Shown piece after piece: positions 1 to 6,895 of a stretch of DNA of 64,000 bases (position 1 is its first letter; each line of letters starts with the position of its first letter). This DNA is from Gammaproteobacteria bacterium (GTDB taxonomy: Bacteria > Pseudomonadota > Gammaproteobacteria > Pseudomonadales > Azotimanducaceae). The stretch covers positions 28,642 to 92,641 of the forward strand of contig JAPOVV010000103.1 in NCBI GenBank assembly GCA_026707945.1, written 5' to 3'. The notes below the pieces were generated by a model. That model ran no database searches, was not told where the DNA came from, and saw only the letters and a program-made list of their open reading frames with translations. The position numbers and the translations under genes were made by a program.

Positions 1-410
1 TGCCATTGTCCATTGATGAGCCAGCCTCCTTCGCAGGGGCGTGCTTCGCCCACCGCGGCAGTTGAGCTCGCCATGATGACTCCCGGATCTGCAACGACTT
101 CCGCGCACGTTGCCATTGAGGGTCCAACGAGCGCGAATGTCTCAATGCCAATCATTAGATTCCATCCGGCGCTACCGTCGGATCTTGACACTTCCTCTAT
201 AACCCGCATCTGGGTTGTGGGATCGGCATCTGCACCTCCAATCGCGATGGGAGCACCCAAGCGATATAGTTGATGCGCAGCGAATGCCGACGCGACCTCA
301 TTTGGAAGGTGGCGAATGCGATCCGCTTCGGTCGCGTGCGTCCGTATCAGCTCACGAAGCGATTCCGCTCGGTTGAGCCAATCAGTTGCACTACGCTTTG
401 ACTTTTGCAC
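1..410 (-). CDS. Acyl-CoA dehydrogenase-like flavin monooxygenase, N-terminal part, cut by window edge
   Basis: The minus strand is open from a GTG at 410 (an alternative GTG at 422 follows directly after an in-frame TAA) to the left edge of the window. The translation begins VQKSKRSATDWLNRAES and contains RSDGSAGWNLMIG, MASSTAAVGEARP and, at the edge, GGWLINGQW. This is the N-terminal helical domain and start of the middle beta domain of the acyl-CoA dehydrogenase superfamily. It is closest in style to the two-component flavin-dependent monooxygenase branch (DszC/HsaA type), like the intact gene at 18498-19664, which has DGSVGWCINQG and GGYLLSGKW at the same places. A GGAG four bases before GTG 410 favours that start. 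The C-terminal half lies outside, so the substrate cannot be inferred. Confidence 0.75.
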   Translation of the reverse strand, partial: MQKSKRSATDWLNRAESLRELIRTHATEADRIRHLPNEVASAFAAHQLYRLGAPIAIGGADADPTTQMRVIEEVSRSDGSAGWNLMIGIETFALVGPSMATCAEVVADPGVIMASSTAAVGEARPCEGGWLINGQW

Positions 411-673
411 GCCGCTCCGCACTTATGTCCACAGCACGATGATCGTATTCGAGATGGATAGGATGCTCTGTCCTCCAAACGAAGCTGACTCCAAACGATG
501 GAGTAACGCCTGCACCGGGATCCGACTCCATGTCGAGTGAGAACTTCCCGACTAACGGCGTGCGATAACCGTGAAGCATAGAGTATGCACCCTAGTGAAA
601 TGGATTAGAAACACGGTAGTACCATGCGTGTTAACCTACCAATTAGACCCATCGTGCTAACCCGGCGCTAGCT

Positions 674-1735
674 ATGAGCGAAGTAACCTGCCCAAACTGT
701 GGATCCGTACGTCCCAACGTGTTCTGTGGTTATTGCGGTCAAAACAGTCGAGACTACAACGACTCTTTCTGGACGATCGTAAAAGACGCGATCGGAGAGA
801 TGTTTGAACTTGACGGTCGCGTGATTCGCTCGATCAGGAGCATTTTTCGACACCCAGGGCAACTCTCGCTTGCGTTCGCGGAGAACCGACGGGCGAATTT
901 CGTCAACCCGTTTCGGCTGTTCATGTTTACCACGATTCTCTGGTTTTTCTTGTTCGGCCTCAATTTTCCTACACCGGGTGACCGTCCCGAGGTCGATATG
1001 GATACGTCTTCTGTCGTATCAGATGAATCCGAACGGGAGCGACCGCATGTGCCTGCACCTGTCCGAATAGCAGTAAACATCGATCCTGAAGCTCTTAAGG
1101 AATCTGAATCTGATTTTTCCGAAGGCATTGAGATATTGCGCGGACATCTTGAAGGCGACCGTGCGCGAAAACTCAACGAGATGCTTGCGGCGAATGAGGA
1201 AACGCAGCGCCTCGGTCCCATAAGAGGGATTGCACATCTATTGAATGCTCAGCCTGACATACCGCAGTGGCTGCAGCGACTGATGGCCAATGTTGTTGTC
1301 GATGCGGTACATTCGCCGCAGCTATTAATGAACGAATTGATCGACAACCTACCGTTGATGATGGTCGTTTTATTACCTTGGTATGCGATTCTTCTCATGG
1401 TGTTTTTTGGGAGAAAAGGGAAGCGCTTTATTCACCACTTGGTATTCGCCATTCACGTCCATTCGTTTAGTTTTATCGTGCTTACGATCGGGCTTTTGAC
1501 ACCTGCATCGGGTCCGTCGGCCGAAGCGTCGTATTGGGACACAGCTTGGGAATTTTTTGACCGGCTTCTGTTTATAGCCCTAATGGTCCACACGTATTTT
1601 GCGTTTCGGCGTTTCTACGGGCAAGCCCACTTTCGAACGCTTGTAAAGTACTTTAGTCTTGGATTTTTTTATCTATGGGGATTAGCTCCCGCATTTTCAC
1701 TCGTGATCGTTCTTCTATTAACCGACTATCTGTAG
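674..1735 (+). CDS. DUF3667-type membrane protein with N-terminal zinc ribbon
   Basis: This 353-residue protein opens with a CPNCG...CGYCGQ zinc-ribbon pair at residues 6-22. The conserved block HPGQLSLAFAENRRANFVNP leads straight into a hydrophobic helix (about residues 78-97), the layout of DUF3667 proteins. Three or four further hydrophobic helices lie in the C-terminal half (about residues 225-350), separated from the first by a charged loop of about 120 residues. It should sit in the inner membrane with the ribbon in the cytoplasm. The family has no established function. It converges on the LLM gene with a four-base gap, leaving no room for a separate terminator. The ATG at 674 has no strong Shine-Dalgarno, but the ribbon starts right after it. 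Confidence 0.75.
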   Translation: MSEVTCPNCGSVRPNVFCGYCGQNSRDYNDSFWTIVKDAIGEMFELDGRVIRSIRSIFRHPGQLSLAFAENRRANFVNPFRLFMFTTILWFFLFGLNFPTPGDRPEVDMDTSSVVSDESERERPHVPAPVRIAVNIDPEALKESESDFSEGIEILRGHLEGDRARKLNEMLAANEETQRLGPIRGIAHLLNAQPDIPQWLQRLMANVVVDAVHSPQLLMNELIDNLPLMMVVLLPWYAILLMVFFGRKGKRFIHHLVFAIHVHSFSFIVLTIGLLTPASGPSAEASYWDTAWEFFDRLLFIALMVHTYFAFRRFYGQAHFRTLVKYFSLGFFYLWGLAPAFSLVIVLLLTDYL

Positions 1736-1739
1736 AACG

Positions 1740-2642
1740 CTATGCCAGTGCGCGATGTACGTTTTCCAAGACGTCGATGATGGCATCAACAGAGCGAGCA
1801 CCGGACTGGAAAATTGCGGTGGCATTGATTGATCCATACTCAAAACCCCAACCTTCAACTTGCTCAGCACGCGCTTTCACGCGATCCAAATCCCGGTAAA
1901 ACATGCGTCCAGCATCGTCACGTGGAGGCACGTCCAGCATCATCTGTAGCCCGAATGCGTCGGGATCCTTACCAGCACTCTCCGCACCTGCCAATACCAA
2001 AGCTATTGAACGTAATGCGTCGACTTCATCTTCAATTGCGTTAGCAAGCCACCCGTCACCAAGTTTCCCTGCTCTTGCTAAAGCGGGATCGCTCATTCCA
2101 CCGACCCAAACCGGCAGGTTAGACCCTTGCGGTGATTTTGGCTCCATCGCCATGCTTTCGGCGGAATAGTGGTCGAATTCGTAGGAGATCAACTCGTCGC
2201 GCCAACACGTGCGCAAGACTTCGATTGCATCGTCCATGCGTCGACCGCGATTTGAGAACGACTCCTCGAGCATCTCGTATTCGGATTCCTGCCAACCGAC
2301 GCCAATGCCTAGTCGCATACGTCCTCCAGACAGCGTGTCGATTGTTTGGACCTGCTTTGCGACAAGCACGGGCTGCCGTTGTGGTAACACGAGTACTTCC
2401 GTACCCAATCCAATGCGCTCCGTATTACCTGCGATGAACGCGAGCGTGGTTAGGGCTTCCATGATCGGCATCTTGGACGGATACATTGGTGGTTCCCGAG
2501 ATTCTGTGGGGTATCCCATGATCACGTGGTCGAAAATCTCCAGCCGATCGTACCCAATATCCTCGATCGCCTTAGCGAGACGAATGACGTTTTCGGGGCC
2601 TTCGCGATAACTAACGCTAGGGAATTCCACGCAAAGTTTCAT
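1740..2642 (-). CDS. LLM class flavin-dependent oxidoreductase (TIGR03619-like)
   Basis: This is a luciferase-like monooxygenase fold protein of about 300 residues. MKLCVEFPSVSYREGPENV is the usual first strand, followed by DHVIMGYP, ERIGLGTEVLVLPQRQPVLV, LSGGRMRLGIGVGW and PVWVGGMSDPALARAGKLGD, the flavin and phosphate contact segments of the family. Members use reduced flavin (F420 or FMN) to hydroxylate or reduce small organic substrates; the cofactor cannot be fixed from sequence. The open frame runs 20 codons further upstream, to 2702. I chose the ATG at 2642 because the fold starts there and AAGG precedes it by a few bases. No partner flavin reductase is adjacent. Confidence 0.85.
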   Translation of the reverse strand: MKLCVEFPSVSYREGPENVIRLAKAIEDIGYDRLEIFDHVIMGYPTESREPPMYPSKMPIMEALTTLAFIAGNTERIGLGTEVLVLPQRQPVLVAKQVQTIDTLSGGRMRLGIGVGWQESEYEMLEESFSNRGRRMDDAIEVLRTCWRDELISYEFDHYSAESMAMEPKSPQGSNLPVWVGGMSDPALARAGKLGDGWLANAIEDEVDALRSIALVLAGAESAGKDPDAFGLQMMLDVPPRDDAGRMFYRDLDRVKARAEQVEGWGFEYGSINATAIFQSGARSVDAIIDVLENVHRALA

Positions 2643-2996
2643 GTTGACCTTAAGCGCTCCTGAAGCGCGGCATTTTAGACGGCGTGTGAGGCAGTAGAAC
2701 ATCTGCTCGATAAGCCGACATTTTCAGTAAGAACAGGAAAGGGCTTCGTGCGTGTCCATTTGCACTGAACGCGTTTCTTGATTGGATTTAGTGTTGTAAA
2801 CGAATCTCAATCGCGTTCGATGATGAGGTGTTGTGGATACGTGTTTTTTTCGGCCAGGCTAACTTACCATTCGATTACCGTCAATGTGCATGTTGCCTAA
2901 AAGTCCGTAACTAACGTGAATGTCTATGCGCCGGTACGGAAGCACTCATTTTTTAACATTCTTCTTTCGATACATTGATTTGAGACGGAGATTCTG
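2643..2996. other. Intergenic region between divergent genes, no gene seen
   Basis: About 350 bases separate the divergent LLM and cyclase-family genes. I see no open frame with family resemblance, no strong hairpin and no clear -35/-10 pair. The only assignable site is a GGAG about seven bases before the ATG at 2997. Promoters for both neighbours are presumably here. Confidence 0.5.
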
Positions 2997-3929
2997 ATGA
3001 GATCAGGAGTTGTACTAGCTGCGTGCCTAATCTGCATTGTCTCGTTAGCACAAGAAGAAGCGGATTGGTACCCTTCGAAATATGGCGCAGGCGACACACT
3101 TGGAGCGATAAATAACCTAAGTGAGCAAGGAACGGTGAATGCCGCCAAGCTAGTCAAGACTGGTAAGGTTTATCCATTGGGAGTTCTCACCGGCTGGGCA
3201 ACCCCTGCATATCCTCCAAGAACCTACTCAATCACTATCCTCGACGGACCAGGCACAGGTGCGACCCAAGGTGAGAACAGAACCTCTGGCAATGATGATT
3301 TGCTAGTAACCTGGATGGGCATCGGTAGTCAAATCGACGGATTGGGACATATCGGAATTGATCATGTTTACTACAACGGCTTAAAGGCCGAGGATTTTGT
3401 TGGCATGACCGGATTAACGGAATTGTCGGTCGACAAACTGCCACCAATCGTTACACGAGGTGTACTGCTTGATATGACCGCCCATTTTGGTGTGGATATG
3501 TTGCCCGAGGGAACTGCTTTCAATTCTGCGGAAATTCAAGCTCAGGCGGCGGCGCAAGACGTTGCTATAGGAAAAGGCGATGTCGTGCTGTTCTACACCG
3601 GGTGGATCAATTTAACCGGCGTGGACAATGAACGATTGATGGCTGGTGAACCCGGTCTCGGCGTCGACGGGGCAACGTGGTTGGCGAAACAAGAGGTGGT
3701 GGCGGTTGGCTCAGATACGTGGGGGCTTGAAGTAATTCCACATGAAGATGCGGCACTTGCCTTTCCAGTGCATCAAGAGTTGCTAACGAAGAATGGGGTC
3801 TACATTCTCGAGAACATGGACACGCGCGAGTTGGCGAAAGATGAAGGGTGGGAGTTTATGTTCGTGCTTGGTCAACCTCGATTTGAAGGTTCTGTTCAAG
3901 CAGTGATTAATCCAATAGCGATTCGGTGA
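2997..3929 (+). CDS. Secreted cyclase-family (kynurenine-formamidase-like) hydrolase
   Basis: The 310-residue product has an N-terminal signal peptide (MRSGVVLAACLICIVSLAQ), so it should act in the periplasm. The body matches the cyclase family (PF04199): PLGVLTGW, then the metal-binding block GIGSQIDGLGHIGID, PIVTRGVLLDMTAH, and IGKGDVVLFYTGW. The classical HxGTHxDxPxH motif of kynurenine formamidase is replaced by the S-Q-x-D-G-L-x-H version seen in the longer bacterial cyclases, with Asp and His kept as metal ligands. These enzymes hydrolyse amides, esters or lactones; the substrate is unknown. The ATG at 2997 is preceded by GGAG. The gene stands alone. Confidence 0.82.
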   Translation: MRSGVVLAACLICIVSLAQEEADWYPSKYGAGDTLGAINNLSEQGTVNAAKLVKTGKVYPLGVLTGWATPAYPPRTYSITILDGPGTGATQGENRTSGNDDLLVTWMGIGSQIDGLGHIGIDHVYYNGLKAEDFVGMTGLTELSVDKLPPIVTRGVLLDMTAHFGVDMLPEGTAFNSAEIQAQAAAQDVAIGKGDVVLFYTGWINLTGVDNERLMAGEPGLGVDGATWLAKQEVVAVGSDTWGLEVIPHEDAALAFPVHQELLTKNGVYILENMDTRELAKDEGWEFMFVLGQPRFEGSVQAVINPIAIR

Positions 3930-4000
3930 CAAATCTCGTGCACGGCATGAAAGGTGAAAAATGACGGTGAGTCAAATAGAAGCTAATTAGCCTCTCGTCC

Positions 4001-4035
4001 AAAAAGAAGAGACAGAGGGGATAAGCCTCTGCCTC
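4001..4035 (-). terminator. Rho-independent terminator of the minigene at 4058-4093
   Basis: Read on the minus strand, a 10-base-pair stem (GAGGCAGAGG with CCTCTGTCTC, one G-T wobble) closes a seven-base loop and is followed by TTCTTTTT. The T-tract lies only on the minus strand, so it terminates leftward transcription. It lies 23 bases past the stop codon of the 11-codon frame and about 225 bases past the MaoC-like gene, so it could end either transcript. Confidence 0.75.
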
Positions 4036-4057
4036 CTTCAATGCATGAGTGACAGTC

Positions 4058-4093
4058 CTAAGCGGTTCTGCCCTCAGCCATTGATATTTCCAC
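4058..4093 (-). CDS. Candidate 11-codon minigene with anti-16S-perfect Shine-Dalgarno
   Basis: On the minus strand AAAAGGAGGTGATC, complementary to the 16S rRNA tail, stands immediately before a GTG, with five bases between GGAGG and the start. The frame encodes MEISMAEGRTA and stops at TAG. An internal ATG at codon 5 is a less well spaced alternative. Upstream are a plausible sigma-70 promoter (4129-4157) and a 12-base palindrome over the expected start site. Downstream is a strong terminator, giving a discrete transcript of about 120 bases. Seen: all these signals and their order. Inferred: that a peptide or small RNA is made. The peptide matches no family I recognise. It could be a leader peptide, a dual-function small RNA, or a decayed gene whose signals survive. 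Confidence 0.45.
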   Translation of the reverse strand: MEISMAEGRTA

Positions 4094-4107
4094 GATCACC
4101 TCCTTTT
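4094..4107 (-). promoter_or_regulatory. Very strong Shine-Dalgarno for the minigene
   Basis: The minus strand reads AAAAGGAGGTGATC. It pairs with twelve or more bases of the usual 16S 3' end, whereas other genes in the window rely on four to seven. Such extended pairing is uncommon and argues for deliberate high initiation or ribosome capture. Confidence 0.65.
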
Positions 4108-4113
4108 AATAAA

Positions 4114-4125
4114 ACCAACGTTGGT
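4114..4125. promoter_or_regulatory. 12-base palindrome ACCAACGTTGGT, possible operator
   Basis: This is a perfect inverted repeat centred between 4119 and 4120, at or just after the start site predicted for the minigene promoter. Position and symmetry suit a dimeric repressor. No candidate regulator gene is in the window. Confidence 0.35.
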
Positions 4126-4128
4126 GCA

Positions 4129-4157
4129 ACTTTAGCAGATTTAGGCGTTTAAATCAA
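4129..4157 (-). promoter_or_regulatory. Sigma-70-like promoter of the minigene
   Basis: On the minus strand, TTGATT (4157-4152) and TAAAGT (4134-4129) are separated by exactly 17 bases; each matches consensus at four of six positions. It would start transcription near 4122, giving an untranslated leader of about 30 bases. Confidence 0.45.
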
Positions 4158-4259
4158 GGCGAGGTCGTGGATCGGGTGTTTTGTTAGCTTGAGAAGTTCA
4201 ATACGGTTGAGTTCTCTGCATACCAGTGAAATGTCATGCATATTGAATGTGTGGACGAC

Positions 4260-5339
4260 TTATGTACCTGACAATGAAACTACGATAGTGCCTTCGGCTG
4301 TATGGAGACCCGATTGATTTTCGTTCCATACGTTTAAATCGACTAGCTCTTCGCCGTTTTCTTGATAACACCTCTTGACATTTCCATACACCGTGTTGGT
4401 ATCGCCGACGACATTTGGGTGGCGAACACGCGTGTCCATGCTCTTGATCGTCGCATCGTCACCCGCCCAATCCGTTGCAATTTGGCACAGCCAGCAGACA
4501 CGCTGCGGACCCCAATCGAATTGACCCGGCATGTTTCGCCGTTCTTTTGCGTGTTTTTCGTCATATCGACCGCCGCCACCGAGGTCTTGGGAATCTTCCG
4601 CTTCGAGTGCCGCTCGAGGCGACCGACCAGTCCCGACGACGCCGTGGGTAAATAAAAACAGTTCAGTGACGGTGTAGGTACCTTTTTGAAGCGTCTCTAT
4701 CGCCTCACCTTCGACGACATCGCGCCCGGTGCGGATACGATTCCCTCGTCGGACTCTCTCATGAACCAACGGATCAGGTGCGGTTTCCGTGACATTAGTT
4801 TTGACCTCACGGTCATATTGAATCGTTTTGCCCGATCCAAGATTCTTGTAACGCGCCATATTGGTTTTCTTAGTAGCGACAAGTTCTTGACGCTGATTGA
4901 AGTACTCGACCATAGCGGAGCATATAAGGAAATCGCCAATCCGGTCAGAGTGTTTTCGTGTCGAGCCAAGTATGCTCTCTTGGGCACGAATCCTATCGCC
5001 ACGCCATATCGTCTTATGGAACGTGATCTCACCGCCTGCGTAGTTCATCGGGAAATTCGCTGACGACAATCGTCGTCCATCGATGGCGCCGTTGATCGCT
5101 GCGGCGATACCGAGGCTTGCACCGTAAATAAACATCGGCGGTGCGGTGACTTCGCCAAAGCGACTCTGAGTTGCGTACTCCTCGTCTCGCCATAGTGGGT
5201 TGTAGTCCCCAACACCGTCGCCGAATCGGCGTATGTTGTCTAGACTGGCTTCCCGATATCCACGGGATGGTAATGTGACGCCCGTTCCTGCGTTGTATTC
5301 CTCTTCGAATTGGTCTAACGTCGTGATTGCTGCTACCAT
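4260..5339 (-). CDS. MaoC-like double hot-dog protein
   Basis: The 359-residue product looks like two hot-dog folds in tandem. The N-terminal half has FGDGVGDYNPLWRDEEYA, the (R)-hydratase type motif with Asp and a Trp where His is usual, then APPMFIYG and an ITFHKTIWRGDRI strand. The C-terminal half (about residues 270-355) has DWAGDDATIKSMDTRVRHPN and ends in NQSGLHTAEGTIVVSL. Relatives hydrate enoyl-CoA or related unsaturated thioesters, but the unusual first motif makes activity uncertain. It is divergent from the aminotransferase at 5486. CoA-handling neighbours (acyl-CoA dehydrogenase, CaiB, a second MaoC) favour a catabolic role. Confidence 0.75.
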   Translation of the reverse strand: MVAAITTLDQFEEEYNAGTGVTLPSRGYREASLDNIRRFGDGVGDYNPLWRDEEYATQSRFGEVTAPPMFIYGASLGIAAAINGAIDGRRLSSANFPMNYAGGEITFHKTIWRGDRIRAQESILGSTRKHSDRIGDFLICSAMVEYFNQRQELVATKKTNMARYKNLGSGKTIQYDREVKTNVTETAPDPLVHERVRRGNRIRTGRDVVEGEAIETLQKGTYTVTELFLFTHGVVGTGRSPRAALEAEDSQDLGGGGRYDEKHAKERRNMPGQFDWGPQRVCWLCQIATDWAGDDATIKSMDTRVRHPNVVGDTNTVYGNVKRCYQENGEELVDLNVWNENQSGLHTAEGTIVVSLSGT

Positions 5340-5485
5340 GGCGAGTCTCCGATTATTTTCGAATAGGGATTATGCGGAGCGAACGCGTAGCCGAACGCAC
5401 TGTCTTAAGTCTGGGTCCTGACTACATGGCGTTATGACTATTAACTGTAGTGGTTCGGAATGTGGGTTATTGATAGAGTCAACGT

Positions 5486-6886
5486 ATGAGTAATGCATCA
5501 GTAAATATACCGGGTATAAGAACACAGCCTGCATCGGTCACTCGAAAGATGGCTGCGGCCTTACCAGGTCTGCGAGAGATAGCTGCGCAAAGAGGACTAA
5601 AAATCCACCACCTGGGAGCAGGCTACCCACACCCTGAAGTCACCAATCCAAAATCTTTCATTGATCGTACCGATCAGTGGTTCGATCATCTATCAAAGCG
5701 GGAAGGGTTGAACGATCCAAGCGAATTACCTGCGTTTATACGGGATGCTTATGCATATACGGATACGATGGGACCGGTCGGCCCACGTGAAAGTTTTGCT
5801 CGTGTATACGGTAACGACTGGGACGTGCAGATCGACCCAAATCGCCTCATCCCCACGATAGGCGCTACAGGCGGTATCGCGCTTCTATGTTCAGTATTTG
5901 AACGGATTGGCGCAAAGATCGCATACATTACGGATGCGCCAACTTATGCTGGATTCATTGCGCGTGCGACATTGAATCAACAAGCCACGATTTACAGCAT
6001 TCCTATGGATCGAGAGGGCGCTGACCCTGATGCGCTTCGAGATCAAATCCGGCAAGCGAGAGCGGATGGGAAACTCGTACCGTTTTACTACACTGTCCCA
6101 GACGGACATAATCCTGCTGGCTTTTCGTTTAGTGCAGAGCGTAAGCAAGAACTGCTTCGCGTCGCCGAAGAAGAGAACATCCTGATTGTCGAAGACGCAC
6201 CGTATCTGTACATCAACTACAACACCGATCGTAAAGCCAATCGACCGTTTGTTTCGCTTAACCCTGAGCGTGCGGTGCATCTGTTCACAGGATCAAAGAT
6301 TGGTTTACCTGGTCCGCGTGTAGGTTTCGTCTATTCCGAAGCTTCCGTGAGCGTGGATTACGGTTCAGATATCTCTTTAACTGAACTCCTGCTTTCAGAA
6401 TCCAGTGGAGCTATTCTGTTTCACAATCCACTTTCAATGTTGACTTTCGAAGCTTTGTTGCGAAATATCGATGGGTCGTTACGCGAATCACTCTGGCCAC
6501 TAGCCGAAGAGAAACTTGAGATATATCGTGAGAACCGTGATATCGTGTTAGGTGGCTTAGAACAGGGATTGGGTGCGCACCGCGATCACTTCGACTGGAC
6601 GCAACCAGACGCAGGCTTCTTCAGTGCTTTCACGATCAATCACGAAGGGATCCATGTAAACGATGTATTCACAAACGGATTAGTCGAAAAATATGGCGTT
6701 GTAGTGGTTCCGATGTATGGTTTCTACCCAGACGATTTTTTGAAGCGTTCACCGAACGCGGGATACGATAAGTTACGCCTATCCTTTTGTTTCACCGAGA
6801 GCACGGGAGACGATCGGCGACGTGACCTGCACGAAGCCGTCGCTGCCTTTTGTCGCGCCATGAAGAAAGAGTGCGGCATTACTTAG
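5486..6886 (+). CDS. PLP-dependent class I/II aminotransferase
   Basis: The 466-residue, fold-type I enzyme shows the expected landmarks: GATGGIALLCSVFERIGAKI (cofactor phosphate region), PDGHNPAG with Asn209, VEDAPY with Asp237 pairing the pyridine nitrogen, and the Schiff-base Lys271 in GSKIGLPGPRVGF. The C-terminal small domain includes QPDAGFFSAFTI. The NPAG and VEDAPYLYI pattern resembles MocR-type and 2-aminoadipate/valine-pyruvate aminotransferases, but there is no N-terminal DNA-binding domain. The amino donor and keto-acid acceptor cannot be deduced. It converges on the next gene with a nine-base gap. Confidence 0.85.
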   Translation: MSNASVNIPGIRTQPASVTRKMAAALPGLREIAAQRGLKIHHLGAGYPHPEVTNPKSFIDRTDQWFDHLSKREGLNDPSELPAFIRDAYAYTDTMGPVGPRESFARVYGNDWDVQIDPNRLIPTIGATGGIALLCSVFERIGAKIAYITDAPTYAGFIARATLNQQATIYSIPMDREGADPDALRDQIRQARADGKLVPFYYTVPDGHNPAGFSFSAERKQELLRVAEEENILIVEDAPYLYINYNTDRKANRPFVSLNPERAVHLFTGSKIGLPGPRVGFVYSEASVSVDYGSDISLTELLLSESSGAILFHNPLSMLTFEALLRNIDGSLRESLWPLAEEKLEIYRENRDIVLGGLEQGLGAHRDHFDWTQPDAGFFSAFTINHEGIHVNDVFTNGLVEKYGVVVVPMYGFYPDDFLKRSPNAGYDKLRLSFCFTESTGDDRRRDLHEAVAAFCRAMKKECGIT

Positions 6887-6895
6887 GATTTTAAA

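Noticed and set aside
391..579. Minus-strand 62-residue frame before the left-edge flavoprotein gene
   Set aside because: No family resemblance and no ribosome site; it overlaps the better supported start at 410. A fragment of a lost gene is possible but unsupported.
3983..4093. Read-through of the minigene TAG (as pyrrolysine or suppression) to a 36-residue product with CHSC
   Set aside because: The continuation runs through the terminator stem and T-tract, and nothing indicates a pyrrolysine system; absence of other stops over 24 codons is not significant.
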